From contig NZ_JAERVO010000004.1 in assembly GCF_016798325.1 (NCBI RefSeq), positions 124,001-188,000 of the forward strand: a DNA stretch of 64,000 bases, written 5' to 3'. The translations under genes and the position numbers were made by a program. Source of the stretch: Marinobacter mangrovi (GTDB taxonomy: Bacteria > Pseudomonadota > Gammaproteobacteria > Pseudomonadales > Oleiphilaceae). Below the pieces are notes generated by a model. The model was not told where the DNA came from, made no database searches, and saw only the letters and a program-made list of their open reading frames with translations. Of the stretch, positions 54,345 through 64,000 are shown one piece after another (within the stretch, counting starts at the first letter, position 1; each line of letters begins with the position of its first letter).

Positions 54345-55112
54345 ATGAGACAGTTTATTCAGGGCCGTATTCTGGCGGCCTGCTTGTTTGCACTGGCCGG
54401 CCTGGCCACTGCTCCCGTTGCCCTGGCGGCAGACAAGACCGCCTCCGGCGATGTGGAAGCGGCGATTACCCAGCGTCTTGAAACCGCTATCCCGGGGCTT
54501 CAGATCCAGGGTGTGGCGCCATCGGACATTGATGGCTTCTACGCGGTGTCCACCAACAATCCGGACATGATCTACTCGACCGCAGACGGTCAGTATTTCT
54601 TCGTGGGCGATCTCTATCACGTGAGTCAGCAGGGCGGCCTCGACAACGTAACGGAGAAGTCCCGGGCTCAGAGCCGTGCCAAGCTTATCGCCGATGTGGA
54701 TCCGGACGAGATGATCAACTTCTCGCCCAAGGGGCAGGCCAAGGCCAATATCTATGTGTTCACGGATATCGACTGCCCTTACTGCCGCAAGCTGCATAAA
54801 GACGTTCCCCGCCTCAACGAATTGGGGATAGCCGTGCATTACCTGGGGTATCCGCGGACCGGGCCCAACACGCCGTCGTTCCGCAAGTACGTTTCGGTCT
54901 GGTGCTCGGACAACCCCAAGGCCGCCATGGATGATGCCAAGGCGGGCAATGCCGTGCCCTCGAAAACCTGCGACAACCCGGTCCTCGAACAGTATCGGCT
55001 GGGCGGCGAAGTCGGCGTGACCGGAACCCCTGCCATCGTACTGGAAGACGGCCGCATGGTGCGTGGCTACGTTCCGCCCGATCAGCTGGCGAAGGGTCTG
55101 GGCATTCTCTGA
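54345..55112 (+). CDS. dsbC: Periplasmic disulphide isomerase DsbC
   Basis: DsbC reshuffles incorrect disulphides in the periplasm. The 255-residue precursor has a signal peptide (to about residue 28, VALA-AD) and an N-terminal dimerisation domain. The thioredoxin domain has CPYC in DIDCPYCRKLH, and the later GVTGTPAIVLEDG carries the cis-Pro. A second Cys pair (VWCSDN, KTCDNP) is conserved in DsbC. Its neighbours are xerD and hom. Confidence 0.95.
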   Translation: MRQFIQGRILAACLFALAGLATAPVALAADKTASGDVEAAITQRLETAIPGLQIQGVAPSDIDGFYAVSTNNPDMIYSTADGQYFFVGDLYHVSQQGGLDNVTEKSRAQSRAKLIADVDPDEMINFSPKGQAKANIYVFTDIDCPYCRKLHKDVPRLNELGIAVHYLGYPRTGPNTPSFRKYVSVWCSDNPKAAMDDAKAGNAVPSKTCDNPVLEQYRLGGEVGVTGTPAIVLEDGRMVRGYVPPDQLAKGLGIL

Positions 55113-55250
55113 CCCCGGCCCCATCCCGACGGAATCACAGGATAAAGCCGCGAGCGTTTTTTTCAGGCGCCAATCGTTATAAACTGCCGCGCTGGGACCG
55201 CGTTTGTGTCGTGGTCCCCTGTGCAATTCATCTGGATCAGGGGTGTAAGC

Positions 55251-56552
55251 TTGAAAGAGGTCAGAGTCGGAATCTGCGGACTGGGAACCGTCGGTGGCGG
55301 TACTTACAACGTGCTGACGCGCAATGCGGAGCTGATTGCCGGTCGGGCAGGGAGTCCGATTCGAATTAGTCGCGTGGCGTCCCGCAGGCGCCGTGACGAC
55401 ATTGACCTGGGCGACATTCCTTTCAGCAACGACATCTTCGAGATCACCAAAGCGGATGATGTCGACATCGTGGTTGAGCTGATTGGCGGCTACGACGTGG
55501 CTCGGGAACTGGTTCTCGCCGCCATTGAAAACGGCAAGCATGTGGTGACAGCCAACAAGGCGCTGATCGCCGTCCACGGCAACGAAATTTTTGAGGCCGC
55601 GGCCAAGCGTGGCGTGATCGTCGCCTATGAAGCCGGTGTCGCCGGCGGTATTCCGGTCATCAAGGCGGTGCGTGAAGGTATGGCCGGGAACCGCATCGAC
55701 TGGATTGCCGGCATCATCAACGGTACCGGCAACTACATCCTGACCGAGATGCGGGCCGGACGAGCGTTCGACGAAGTCCTGCGCGAAGCTCAGGACAAAG
55801 GCTACGCCGAAGCCGACCCTACCTTCGATGTGGAAGGCATCGACGCGGCGCACAAGCTTACCATCCTGGCCTCGGCCGGATTCGGTGTGCCGCTGCAGTT
55901 TGAGCGCGCCTACACCGAAGGGATTTCCCGTATCACCCCGTATGACATCGCCCACGCCGAATTGCTGGGTTACCGCATCAAGCACCTGGGCATCGCCCGT
56001 CGCCGCGAGAATGGCATCGAATTACGGGTTCACCCGACACTGGTGCCCCAGAGCCACCTGATTGCCCAGGTCGACGGCGTTCTGAATGCCGTGCTGGTCG
56101 ACGGCGATGCCGTTGGCCAGACCATGTACTACGGTCCGGGTGCCGGCGATGAAGCCACCGCCTCGGCGGTGATTGCCGATATCGTCGACGTGGCCCGCAG
56201 CGTTGCCGCCGAAAGCCAGCAGCGTGTGCCTTACCTGGGCTTCGAGCCCAGCGCCCTGGAAAACCTCGACGTGCTGCCGATGGAAGATATCCAGTCCGCC
56301 TACTACCTGCGGATCCAGGCGCTCGACCGCCCGGGTGTGCTGGCGAAAGTCGCTTCCGTTCTCAGCGAGCATGGCATCAACATCGAGTCGATCATGCAGA
56401 AGGAATCCGAGCTGGAAGAGGGCAAGATTCCGGTGATTATCCTCACCCACACGGTGCAGGAGCGGCAGATCAACCGCGCCATTGAAGAGCTGGAAGCCCT
56501 GTCCGACATCCAGGAAAAAGTGGTTCGTATCCGGGCTGAAAACTTCAACTGA
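55251..56552 (+). CDS. hom: Homoserine dehydrogenase
   Basis: Hom reduces aspartate semialdehyde to homoserine in threonine and methionine synthesis. TTG 55251 (LKEVRVGICGLGTVGGGT) has AGGGG before it and gives the expected 433-residue enzyme; a GTG at 55206 would add 15 residues. The protein has the NAD(P)-binding CGLGTVGGGT, the catalytic domain with GIINGTGNYILTEM, and a C-terminal ACT domain (LRIQALDRPGVLAKVASVL) that permits feedback by threonine. It is monofunctional, without an aspartokinase domain. Confidence 0.95.
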   Translation: MKEVRVGICGLGTVGGGTYNVLTRNAELIAGRAGSPIRISRVASRRRRDDIDLGDIPFSNDIFEITKADDVDIVVELIGGYDVARELVLAAIENGKHVVTANKALIAVHGNEIFEAAAKRGVIVAYEAGVAGGIPVIKAVREGMAGNRIDWIAGIINGTGNYILTEMRAGRAFDEVLREAQDKGYAEADPTFDVEGIDAAHKLTILASAGFGVPLQFERAYTEGISRITPYDIAHAELLGYRIKHLGIARRRENGIELRVHPTLVPQSHLIAQVDGVLNAVLVDGDAVGQTMYYGPGAGDEATASAVIADIVDVARSVAAESQQRVPYLGFEPSALENLDVLPMEDIQSAYYLRIQALDRPGVLAKVASVLSEHGINIESIMQKESELEEGKIPVIILTHTVQERQINRAIEELEALSDIQEKVVRIRAENFN

Positions 56553-56621
56553 GACAGCGCTGCTGTCCATTGGTAATCCGGGTGGCCGGCCGGGCGCCGC
56601 CACCCCAGACAGGATTTGATC

Positions 56622-58022
56622 GTGAGATATATCAGTACGCGCGGTAGCGCGCCTTCCCTGGGGTTTGAAGATGTTCTGCTGACCGGTCTGGCCACCGATG
56701 GTGGCCTCTACGTGCCGGAGTCCCTGCCCAAGTTCAGCCTGGAAGAAATCCGCAGTTGGCGGGGGCTGTCGTACAGCGATCTGGCCTTCAAGGTGATGTT
56801 CCCGTTCGTTGAGGAGGCCATTCCCGCAGACGATTTCCGGGCGATGCTCGACGACACCTACAGCCAGTTCGCCCACAAGGCGGTCGCGCCGCTGGTGCAA
56901 CTGGACAGCAATGAATGGGTGATGGAGCTGTTCCGCGGTCCGACCCTGGCGTTCAAGGATTTTGCCCTGCAGCTGCTGGGCCGCTTGCTGGATTATGTGC
57001 TGGAAAAGCGCAAGCAGCACGTGGTCATTATGGGCGCTACATCCGGCGATACCGGTTCTGCGGCCATTGAGGGCTGTCGCCGTTGCGAGCACGTGGACAT
57101 CTTCATCCTTCACCCTTATCAGCGGGTGTCGGAGGTGCAGCGTCGCCAGATGACGACCGTGCAGGGCGACAATATTCACAACCTCGCGGTGAAGGGCAAC
57201 TTCGACGACTGCCAGCGCATGGTCAAGGCCAGCTTTGGCGACCAGTCTTTCCTCAAAGGCAAGACCCAGTTGGTGGCAGTCAACTCGATCAACTGGGCGC
57301 GGATCATGGCCCAGATCGTCTATTACTTTCAGGCGTCGCTGGCGCTGGGCGGTCCGGATCGCAGCATGGCCTTCTCGGTGCCCACCGGTAACTTCGGCGA
57401 TATCTTTGCCGGTTATCTGGCGCGTGAGATGGGGCTGCCGATCAGCCAGCTGGTGATCGCGACCAACCAGAACGACATCCTGCACCGTTTCATGAGTGGC
57501 AACCGCTACGAGCAGCAGCAGCTGGAACATACCCTGTCGCCCAGCATGGACATCATGGTCTCCAGCAACTTCGAGCGACTGCTGTTCGATCTGCACGGTC
57601 GTGACGGGGATGCGGTGCGTGACCTGCTGGAGCGGGCCCAGCAAGGGCCGGTCAGCATCGAGGATTACCGCTGGAAGAACGCGCGCAAGCTGTTCGACAG
57701 CGCTGCCGTGGACGATACCGGCACCTGCGATACCATTCGCGATGTCTTCGAGACCAACGAATACCTGCTGGATCCGCACACAGCGATCGGCGTGAAGGCC
57801 GCCCGGACCTGTCGGCGCGATCCTGCCGTGCCGATGATCACGCTGGGAACTGCGCATCCGGCCAAATTCCCGGACGCGGTCAAACAATCGGGCGTGGGGG
57901 TGACACCTGAGTTGCCCCAGCATCTCGCGGATCTGTTCGATCGGGAGGAGCGTTACACCGTACTGGAGGATGACCTGGGCGCCGTCCAGGGCTTCATCGC
58001 TTCCCACTGGAAACACGCCTGA
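56622..58022 (+). CDS. thrC: Threonine synthase
   Basis: ThrC makes threonine from O-phosphohomoserine with PLP. GTG 56622 is chosen because AGGA lies 7 bases before it; the in-frame TTG at 56616 is too close to that site. The 466-residue protein has the N-terminal YISTRGSAPSLGFEDVLLTGLATDGGLYVP, the PLP Lys in FRGPTLAFKDFALQLLG and the phosphate-binding SGDTGSAAIEG. It follows hom by 69 bases. Confidence 0.97.
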   Translation: MRYISTRGSAPSLGFEDVLLTGLATDGGLYVPESLPKFSLEEIRSWRGLSYSDLAFKVMFPFVEEAIPADDFRAMLDDTYSQFAHKAVAPLVQLDSNEWVMELFRGPTLAFKDFALQLLGRLLDYVLEKRKQHVVIMGATSGDTGSAAIEGCRRCEHVDIFILHPYQRVSEVQRRQMTTVQGDNIHNLAVKGNFDDCQRMVKASFGDQSFLKGKTQLVAVNSINWARIMAQIVYYFQASLALGGPDRSMAFSVPTGNFGDIFAGYLAREMGLPISQLVIATNQNDILHRFMSGNRYEQQQLEHTLSPSMDIMVSSNFERLLFDLHGRDGDAVRDLLERAQQGPVSIEDYRWKNARKLFDSAAVDDTGTCDTIRDVFETNEYLLDPHTAIGVKAARTCRRDPAVPMITLGTAHPAKFPDAVKQSGVGVTPELPQHLADLFDREERYTVLEDDLGAVQGFIASHWKHA

Positions 58023-58028
58023 TCGTTG

Positions 58029-58049
58029 TGCGGCCCCGTCGGGGCCGCA
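58029..58049 (+). terminator. GC-rich hairpin after thrC, possible terminator
   Basis: TGCGGCCCC (58029-58037) pairs perfectly with GGGGCCGCA (58041-58049) over GTC. Only a short mixed TTGCATT follows, so termination may be partial. Confidence 0.5.
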
Positions 58050-58076
58050 TTGCATTCAACTGTCTGAAAAAACATT

Positions 58077-59828
58077 ATGACGCCACGCAAAATCGTCCGG
58101 CGTCCCCTGCCGGACCAGCCAGCCGACTGGGGCCATGCCCTGCCACCCCTGCTCAAGCGACTCTATATGGCGCGCGGAGTCCGGTCCGAAGCCGAGTTGA
58201 GCTACACCCTGCGGGAGCTGGCGTCGCCGTTTGACCTGCGCGGCATTGGTCGTGCAGTCACGCTGATTGCCGAGGCCATTCGGGAAAAGCAGCGCATCCT
58301 GATCCTGGGGGATTTCGACGCGGATGGCGCTACCAGCACCACCGTTGCCATGCTGGGACTCCAGATGATGGGCGCCGCTTCCCTGGATTTTCGCGTGCCC
58401 AGCCGGTTTTCCGACGGGTATGGCCTGACGCCGGGCATTATCGAGCGCCTGGAAGAGGAGGGCGCACTGCCGGATCTGTTGATTACCGTAGACAACGGTA
58501 TCGCGGCGGTCGATGGCGTGGCGGCGGCGGTGCAGCGGGGCATCCGCGTGGTGGTCACCGATCACCACTTGCCCGGCGACGAACTGCCGAACGCGGATGC
58601 CATCGTCAACCCTAACCAGAAGGGCTGTCCTTTCCTGAGCAAGAACGCCGCCGGCGTCGGCGTCATGTTCTATGTGCTGACCGCCTTGCGGCGTCATCTG
58701 GCGGAACAGGGCATGCTTGAAGGCAAGGGGCCGAACCTGGGGTGTCTGCTGGATCTGGTCGCCCTTGGCACGGTCGCTGACGTGGTGCCGCTGGACCACA
58801 ACAACCGTATTTTCGTCGAGCAGGGACTGCGCCGGATCCGCCAGGGCGAAGCACGGCCCGGTATCCTGGCGTTGCTGGACGTGGCGGGCCGGGATCATAC
58901 CCAGATCAGCGCGACGGATCTGGGCTTCGTGGTGGGCCCTCGCCTGAATGCGGCAGGCCGGCTGGATGACATGAGCCTGGGCATCGCCTGCCTGCTGGCG
59001 GATTCCCGGGACGAAGCGCGCCGCCTGGCCAACGAACTCGACCAGATGAACCGTGAGCGCCGCACTATCGAGTCCGGCATGAAAGAGCAGGCCCAGGAGC
59101 TGCTGGCATCGCTCTCGCTGGACATCGACGGTCTGCCCTGGGGGCTGGCGCTGTACGATCCGGACTGGCACCAGGGCGTGATCGGGATCCTGGCCGCGCG
59201 CATCCGCGAGCAGACCCATCGTCCGGTCATCGCCTTTGCCCCGGATGACGGCGGTGAGCTGCTGAAAGGATCGGCGCGCTCGATCCCAGGCTTGCACATC
59301 CGCGATGTGCTGGCGGCGGTGGATGCCCGCCATCCGGGCCTGCTGAAAAAGTTTGGTGGCCATGCCATGGCGGCCGGTATGTCGATTGGCGCCGACCAGT
59401 TGGATGCTTTCTCGGCGGCGTTTGACGGGGTGGTTCGCGAAGCCATCACGGCCGACGCGCTGGAGGCGTCGATCACCACCGACGGCACGCTGGCGCCGCA
59501 TGAGCTGAACCTGGATACGGCCTACACGCTGAAACGCTCGGGGCCGTGGGGGCAGCATTTCCCGGAGCCGGCATTCGATGGTGAGTTTGAAGTCATCAAC
59601 CAGCGGATTGTGGGTGAGAAGCATCTCAAGATGGTGCTGCGTCCCCAGGGCGGTGGCGATGTGATCGACGGCATTGCGTTCAATACCGGCGCCGACGTGC
59701 CCGACTTCACCCGAACCGGCGCCCGCATCGTCTACAAGCCGGACGCCAACACCTTCCGCGGGCGCACACAGCTGCAGCTGCTGGTGGACTACATCGAGCC
59801 GGCTGATTTCGCGGCGGAAGTCCGGTAA
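58077..59828 (+). CDS. recJ: Single-stranded-DNA exonuclease RecJ
   Basis: RecJ degrades single-stranded DNA 5' to 3' in RecF-pathway repair and mismatch repair. The 583-residue protein has the DHH-phosphoesterase motifs: DFDADGATST, VTVDNGI, VTDHHLPGD (DHH) and GTVADVVPLD. It also has the DHHA1 domain with GGHAMAAGMSI and a C-terminal OB fold. It precedes prfB by 66 bases. Confidence 0.96.
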   Translation: MTPRKIVRRPLPDQPADWGHALPPLLKRLYMARGVRSEAELSYTLRELASPFDLRGIGRAVTLIAEAIREKQRILILGDFDADGATSTTVAMLGLQMMGAASLDFRVPSRFSDGYGLTPGIIERLEEEGALPDLLITVDNGIAAVDGVAAAVQRGIRVVVTDHHLPGDELPNADAIVNPNQKGCPFLSKNAAGVGVMFYVLTALRRHLAEQGMLEGKGPNLGCLLDLVALGTVADVVPLDHNNRIFVEQGLRRIRQGEARPGILALLDVAGRDHTQISATDLGFVVGPRLNAAGRLDDMSLGIACLLADSRDEARRLANELDQMNRERRTIESGMKEQAQELLASLSLDIDGLPWGLALYDPDWHQGVIGILAARIREQTHRPVIAFAPDDGGELLKGSARSIPGLHIRDVLAAVDARHPGLLKKFGGHAMAAGMSIGADQLDAFSAAFDGVVREAITADALEASITTDGTLAPHELNLDTAYTLKRSGPWGQHFPEPAFDGEFEVINQRIVGEKHLKMVLRPQGGGDVIDGIAFNTGADVPDFTRTGARIVYKPDANTFRGRTQLQLLVDYIEPADFAAEVR

Positions 59829-59894
59829 AATGCCCGGCTGGCCGGAGCCTCCGGCCATGTATCCGATTTATTCTTTTCGTCAAATGGATGCTAC

Positions 59895-60990
59895 ATGGAA
59901 ATCAATCCGATACTGAATACCATCAAGGATCTCCGGGAGCGCACTGAAGCGCTTAGGGGGTATCTTTGACTACGATCAGCGGAGTGAACGACTGGTCGAA
60001 GTAGAGCGCGAACTGGAGAACCCCGCTGTGTGGGAGGATCCGGAACGGGCCCAGAACCTGGGCAAGGAGCGCGCCAACCTGGAGCTGATCGTCACGACGA
60101 TCGACAAGCTCACCACCGGGCTGGCCGATGCCGAGGATCTGATCCAGATGGCCGCCGAGGAAGAGGACGAGCAGGCGGGTGCCGATGTCCAGGCGGATCT
60201 GGCGGAGCTGGACAAAGACCTGGAAAAGCTCGAATTCCGCCGCATGTTTTCCGGCGAGATGGACGAGAACAACGCCTACCTGGACATCCAGGCCGGCTCC
60301 GGCGGTACGGAAGCCCAGGACTGGGCCAACATGCTGCTGCGCATGTTCCTGCGCTGGGCCGAGCGCCGGGGGTTCAAGGCGGACATCGTCGAGCTGCAGG
60401 AAGGGGAAGTGGCCGGTATCAAGAGTGCCACCATCCACATCCAGGGCGAGTACGCGTACGGCTGGCTGCGGACGGAAACCGGCGTGCATCGCCTGGTGCG
60501 CAAGTCCCCGTTCGACTCCGGCAATCGCCGTCACACGTCGTTTTCCTCGGTCTTCGTATCGCCGGAAGTGGACGACAGCTTCGAGATCGAGATCAATCCG
60601 GCGGATCTGCGGGTTGACGTCTACCGCGCCTCCGGGGCCGGTGGTCAGCATGTTAACCGGACCGAGTCCGCGGTTCGTCTGACGCACTTGCCGACCAATA
60701 CGGTGGTGGCCTGTCAGGCCGGCCGTTCCCAGCACCAGAACAAAGACCAGGCCATGAAACAGCTCAAGGCCAAACTGTTCGAGCTGGAAATGCAGAAGCG
60801 CAACGCCGAGAAGCAGAAGCAGGAAGACGCCAAGTCCGACATCGGCTGGGGCAGCCAGATTCGCTCCTACGTCCTCGACGACAGCCGGGTCAAGGACCTG
60901 CGCACCAAGGTGGAAACCAGCAACACCCAGGCCGTGCTGGACGGTGACATCGACAAGTTCATCGAAGCCAGCCTGAAAATGGCCCTTTAA
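59895..60990 (+). CDS. prfB: Peptide chain release factor 2 with programmed +1 frameshift
   Basis: RF2 reads UGA and UAA stop codons. The gene needs a ribosomal frameshift: after 24 codons from ATG 59895 the frame meets TGA at 59967. The sequence CTT-AGG-GGG-TAT-CTT-TGAC is the same as in E. coli prfB, with the internal Shine-Dalgarno-like AGGGGG three codons before the shift. Skipping T59967 joins the second frame to 60990, giving a 364-residue product. [10 protein letters not shown] carries the catalytic GGQ. The frameshift lets low RF2 raise its own synthesis. Confidence 0.97.
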
Positions 60991-61054
60991 TCTGCAAACC
61001 AACCGCGGTCCCGGCGGCGTCATCCGCCGGGCCTGAACACGCTAGCGAGAGATC

Positions 61055-62566
61055 ATGACCGACCAGACCCCCAACGCCGTAACGCAGGACGACAACAAGC
61101 TCATTGCCGAGCGTCGTGCCAAGCTGGCCGAATTGCGCGAGCAGGGCAACGCCTTCCCCAACGATTTCCGACGTGACAGCACGGCGGCGGAATTGCAGAA
61201 GGCCTACGGCGATAAATCGAAGGAAGAGCTGGAAGAGCTGGGTCTGGAAGTGGCCATCGCAGGCCGCCTGATGCTTGATCGCAAGGCGTTCAAGGTGGTC
61301 CAGGACGTGAGTGGCCGGATTCAGGTATACGCCTCCAAGGACGTGCAGAAGGACACCAAACACTGGGATCTGGGCGATGTCATCGGGGTTCGCGGCAAAC
61401 TGTGCAAATCCGGCAAGGGCGATCTGTACGTGATGATGGATGAGTACAAGCTGCTCACCAAGTCCCTGCGCCCGCTGCCAGAAAAGCACAAGGGCCTGAC
61501 CGACACCGAGATGCGCTATCGCCAGCGCTACGTCGACCTGATGGTCAACGAGGATTCGCGCCGCGTGTTCGAGGCCCGCTCGAAGATCATCAACAGCATC
61601 CGCAACTACTTCGCCGAGCGTGACTTCATCGAGGTGGAAACGCCGATGCTGCAGGCCATTCCCGGTGGTGCCACCGCGCGTCCGTTCATTACCCATCACA
61701 ATGCGCTGGGCATGGATATGTACCTGCGCATTGCACCTGAACTCTATCTCAAGCGCCTGGTGGTGGGCGGTTTCGAGCGGGTGTTCGAGATCAATCGCAA
61801 CTTCCGTAACGAGGGGCTCTCGACCCGGCACAACCCCGAGTTCACCATGCTGGAGTTCTACCAGGCGTACGCGGACTATAACGACCTGATGGATCACACC
61901 GAGGCCATGCTGCGGCAAGCGACCGAGAAAGTCCTCCAGACCACGACCGTCACCAACACCCGGCTGCTGGCCGACGGCGAGACCGAAACCGTGGAATACG
62001 ATTTCGGCAAGCCTTTCGAGCGCCTGACGGTGTTCGATTCCATCCTGCGGTTTAATCCGGACATCAAGGCCGAAGACCTGGCGGATGCCGACGCGGCCCG
62101 GCGCATCGCGTCGGACATGGGTATTCCACTGAAGGAAGGTTGGGGGCTGGGCAAGGTCCAGATCGAGATCTTCGAGAAGACCGTCGAGCATCGCCTGATG
62201 CAGCCCACGTTCATCACCGAGTACCCGACGGAAGTGTCTCCACTGGCCCGCCGCAAGGATGCCAACCCGTTCGTCACCGAGCGTTTCGAGTTCTTCGTCG
62301 GTGGTCGCGAGATCGCCAACGGCTTCTCGGAGTTGAACGACGCCGAGGACCAGGCCGAGCGTTTCCGTGAACAGGTGGCGGAAAAAGAGGCTGGCGACGA
62401 CGAAGCCATGTTCTACGACGAGGATTACGTCGCCGCCCTGGAATACGGCCTGCCGCCGACGGCGGGCGAAGGGATTGGCATCGACCGGCTGACCATGCTG
62501 CTGACCGATTCGCCGTCCATTCGGGACGTGATCCTGTTCCCGGCGATGCGTCCGGAAAAGGCCTGA
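61055..62566 (+). CDS. lysS: Lysyl-tRNA synthetase, class II
   Basis: LysS charges tRNA-Lys. The 503-residue protein has an N-terminal OB-fold anticodon-binding domain ([17 protein letters not shown]) and a class II catalytic core: motif 1 near [12 protein letters not shown], motif 2 [20 protein letters not shown] and motif 3 [24 protein letters not shown]. It follows prfB by 64 bases, as in E. coli (prfB-lysS). Its stop is 4 bases before ung. Confidence 0.98.
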   Translation: MTDQTPNAVTQDDNKLIAERRAKLAELREQGNAFPNDFRRDSTAAELQKAYGDKSKEELEELGLEVAIAGRLMLDRKAFKVVQDVSGRIQVYASKDVQKDTKHWDLGDVIGVRGKLCKSGKGDLYVMMDEYKLLTKSLRPLPEKHKGLTDTEMRYRQRYVDLMVNEDSRRVFEARSKIINSIRNYFAERDFIEVETPMLQAIPGGATARPFITHHNALGMDMYLRIAPELYLKRLVVGGFERVFEINRNFRNEGLSTRHNPEFTMLEFYQAYADYNDLMDHTEAMLRQATEKVLQTTTVTNTRLLADGETETVEYDFGKPFERLTVFDSILRFNPDIKAEDLADADAARRIASDMGIPLKEGWGLGKVQIEIFEKTVEHRLMQPTFITEYPTEVSPLARRKDANPFVTERFEFFVGGREIANGFSELNDAEDQAERFREQVAEKEAGDDEAMFYDEDYVAALEYGLPPTAGEGIGIDRLTMLLTDSPSIRDVILFPAMRPEKA

Positions 62567-62570
62567 GTCC

Positions 62571-63311
62571 ATGCATCCGGCGGCCGAAGCCCTGCGACAG
62601 CAGCTCAAGCCCGATCGCGGCTGGCTCGAACGTCTCGGTAACGAGTTCGAGCAGCCGTACCTGCAAACGCTGGCTGATTTCCTGGCCCAGGAAGAGCAGG
62701 CGGGCAAGACGCTGTTTCCAGCCCGTCAGCATTGTTTCAACGCACTGAATTCGACCCCTTTCGACAAGGTGTCGGTGGTCATTCTCGGGCAGGATCCCTA
62801 TCACGGTCCGGGGCAGGCCCATGGTCTGTGCTTCAGTGTGCGACCGGGCGTCAAAACGCCGCCGTCACTGGTCAATATTTTCAAGGAAATCCAGGCGGAA
62901 CTGGGCATTGATCCACCGGATCACGGCTGTTTGCAGCCCTGGGCCGATCAGGGGGTGTTGTTGCTCAATGCCGTACTGACCGTGGTGCAGGGCCAGGCGG
63001 GCGCCCATCAGGGCAAGGGCTGGGAGCACTTCACCGACCGCGTGATCGAGCACATCAATGCCGAGCGCGAAGGCGTGGTGTTTCTGCTTTGGGGCAGCTA
63101 TGCCCAGAAGAAGGGGCGGATCATCGATCGGAACCGGCACCTCGTCCTGCAGGGGCCGCATCCGTCTCCACTGAGCGCGCATCGGGGCTTCTTTGGTTGC
63201 GGTCATTTCCGTCAGACCAACGAGTGGCTGGTGGAAAAGGGGCGGGCGCCCATCGACTGGGGCTTGCCCAATCAGGAAGAGCTGATCGCGCGATACAAAA
63301 AAGGCCGGTGA
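62571..63311 (+). CDS. ung: Uracil-DNA glycosylase
   Basis: Ung removes uracil from DNA, starting base-excision repair. The 246-residue family 1 enzyme has the water-activating GQDPYHG with its catalytic Asp, the NAVLTV segment and the DNA-intercalating [17 protein letters not shown] with the catalytic His. The gene starts 4 bases after lysS and its stop lies inside a terminator stem. Confidence 0.97.
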   Translation: MHPAAEALRQQLKPDRGWLERLGNEFEQPYLQTLADFLAQEEQAGKTLFPARQHCFNALNSTPFDKVSVVILGQDPYHGPGQAHGLCFSVRPGVKTPPSLVNIFKEIQAELGIDPPDHGCLQPWADQGVLLLNAVLTVVQGQAGAHQGKGWEHFTDRVIEHINAEREGVVFLLWGSYAQKKGRIIDRNRHLVLQGPHPSPLSAHRGFFGCGHFRQTNEWLVEKGRAPIDWGLPNQEELIARYKKGR

Positions 63312-63327
63312 ATCACCGGCCTTTTTT
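63297..63327. terminator. Bidirectional rho-independent terminator
   Basis: GGCCGGTG (63303-63310) pairs with CACCGGCC (63314-63321) over AAT, with six A before and six T after. It includes the ung stop codon and separates ung from the convergent HDOD gene. Confidence 0.93.
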
Positions 63328-63348
63328 GCGTTTGGCGTCTGTACCCGT

Positions 63349-64000
63349 TTACTGGAGCAGCGCCATCGCCGCTTCCATTTCGGCGTTCAGGTCTTCTTCC
63401 TGGCTCATATCGATGTTCGGGTCCAGGCCCAGCCGCTCGAACGCGGGGATGGTGTTCCAGTCCAGCTCCGTGAACGGGTGCTCGGTGCCGGCGACCAGCT
63501 GCAGGTTGGCGATCATCACCAGATCGGCGTAATCGGCCTTGGGGACGACACGCTGGAAGTCCGTGAAATCGCCCGGGACGGTCTGGAGTTCCGTCGGGAA
63601 ATCCCACTTCTTGAGAATGCGCTGGCCGATATCGGCGTGCAATTCTTCGATGACCTTGTCCAGCATGATGCTGCTGATCTGAACTTCGTTGTCTTCCACA
63701 TAACGCAGGATCGGCAGCACGCCGATCAGGTGTACCAGGCCGGCCAGAGTCGCCTGGTCCGGCTTGAGGCGCGTGTAGTGCTGGGCCAGGACATGGCAGA
63801 TGCCGGCCACTTCGGTACTGGTTTGCCAGGTGGCCCGCAGGCGCTTGTCGATCATGTCGGAAGTGGCCTGGAACATCTGTTCCATCGCCAGACCCATGGC
63901 CAGGTTGCTGGTGTAGGCCATGCCCAGACGGCTGACCGCCATGGTCAGGTTTTCGATCTGCCGGGAACCCCGGAACAGCGGGCTGTTGCAGACCCGGATC
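63349..64000 (-). CDS. HDOD-domain protein, 5'-truncated by the window
   Basis: The reading frame is open to base 63999, so the N-terminus lies beyond the window. Seen in the last part are IRVCNSPLFRGSRQIENLTMAVSRLGM and ICHVLAQHYTRLKPDQATLAGLVHLIGVLPIL, typical of HDOD proteins, in which an HD-like fold lost the metal site. HDOD proteins act in signalling and regulation, often with cyclic-di-GMP circuits. The C-terminus is an acidic tail. ATG 63942 is internal to the domain and not the real start. No partner domain is visible in this part. Confidence 0.88.
   Translation of the reverse strand, partial: IRVCNSPLFRGSRQIENLTMAVSRLGMAYTSNLAMGLAMEQMFQATSDMIDKRLRATWQTSTEVAGICHVLAQHYTRLKPDQATLAGLVHLIGVLPILRYVEDNEVQISSIMLDKVIEELHADIGQRILKKWDFPTELQTVPGDFTDFQRVVPKADYADLVMIANLQLVAGTEHPFTELDWNTIPAFERLGLDPNIDMSQEEDLNAEMEAAMALLQ

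Noticed and set aside
54243-62707. Long antisense open frames opposite dsbC-hom, thrC, recJ and lysS (up to 677 codons)
   Set aside because: All are opposite well-conserved genes with intact motifs; composition is typical of the codon shadow.
1-64000. CRISPR arrays, insertion sequences, prophage or integrative elements
   Set aside because: No regular direct repeats with spacers, transposase, integrase other than XerD, or phage structural gene were found. The two tRNA genes show no obvious duplicated 3' end.

Overview
The window reads as chromosomal DNA from a high-GC marine gammaproteobacterium. Gene order and protein content fit a Marinobacter-like member of the Pseudomonas/Marinobacter side of the class, but no rRNA is present to confirm this. 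The evidence is the set of gammaproteobacterial core blocks: lolB-ispE-tRNA-Gln-prs-rplY-pth-ychF, hemA-prfA-prmC-moeB, minCDE, ffh then rpsP-rimM-trmD-rplS, and xerD-dsbC-hom-thrC-recJ-prfB-lysS. I see no insertion sequence, prophage, CRISPR array or plasmid gene.

Layout. 1-2434: end of a PAS-GAF-GGDEF diguanylate cyclase, tRNA-Met and a phosphopantetheinyl transferase. 2455-9425 (minus): translation, cell-wall, isoprenoid and lipoprotein housekeeping genes. 9921-15388: haem and translation-termination operon, then a convergent photolyase. 15598-19716: a tightly packed five-gene cluster of a conserved hypothetical, an MscS channel, a RimB-type aspartic protease, the RimK glutamate ligase and an aspartoacylase-family hydrolase. 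19744-19903: a REP pair (REPIN-like) and a strong hairpin. 19915-23894: PhoH/PIN, CBS, START and DUF2804 proteins. 23936-26599 (minus): minCDE headed by a HopJ-family gene and a DUF1244 gene. 26658-26673: a perfect LexA-type palindrome between that operon and dinB. 27775-37000: lipid, envelope and carbon-storage genes (PAP2, GT4 glycosyltransferase, aldo-keto reductase, PhaC-like, CoA hydrolase/transferase, SlyD-like, OlsA/OlsB-like). 37231-39818: an OmpR-type two-component system and a candidate terminator-ended small RNA. 39866-43103 (minus): argD-argF and an orphan FbpC-like ATPase. 43493-49547: glutaredoxin, TonB-like protein, DUF1631, CNNM/CorC and a CcsA-like protein. 49716-63311: SRP, ribosomal/tRNA maturation, threonine, DNA-repair and translation genes. 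63349-64000: start-truncated HDOD protein.

Most of the sequence is ordinary core genome. Three loci stand out: (1) the RimK/RimB/aspartoacylase/MscS cluster, which looks like an add-and-remove amino-acid-tagging module tied to a channel; (2) the LexA-like box placed so that it could couple the SOS response both to dinB and to the min division operon; (3) a candidate ~93-nt RNA behind the two-component kinase. The 3' half of ispE also has clearly lower GC than its surroundings, suggesting a mosaic gene.
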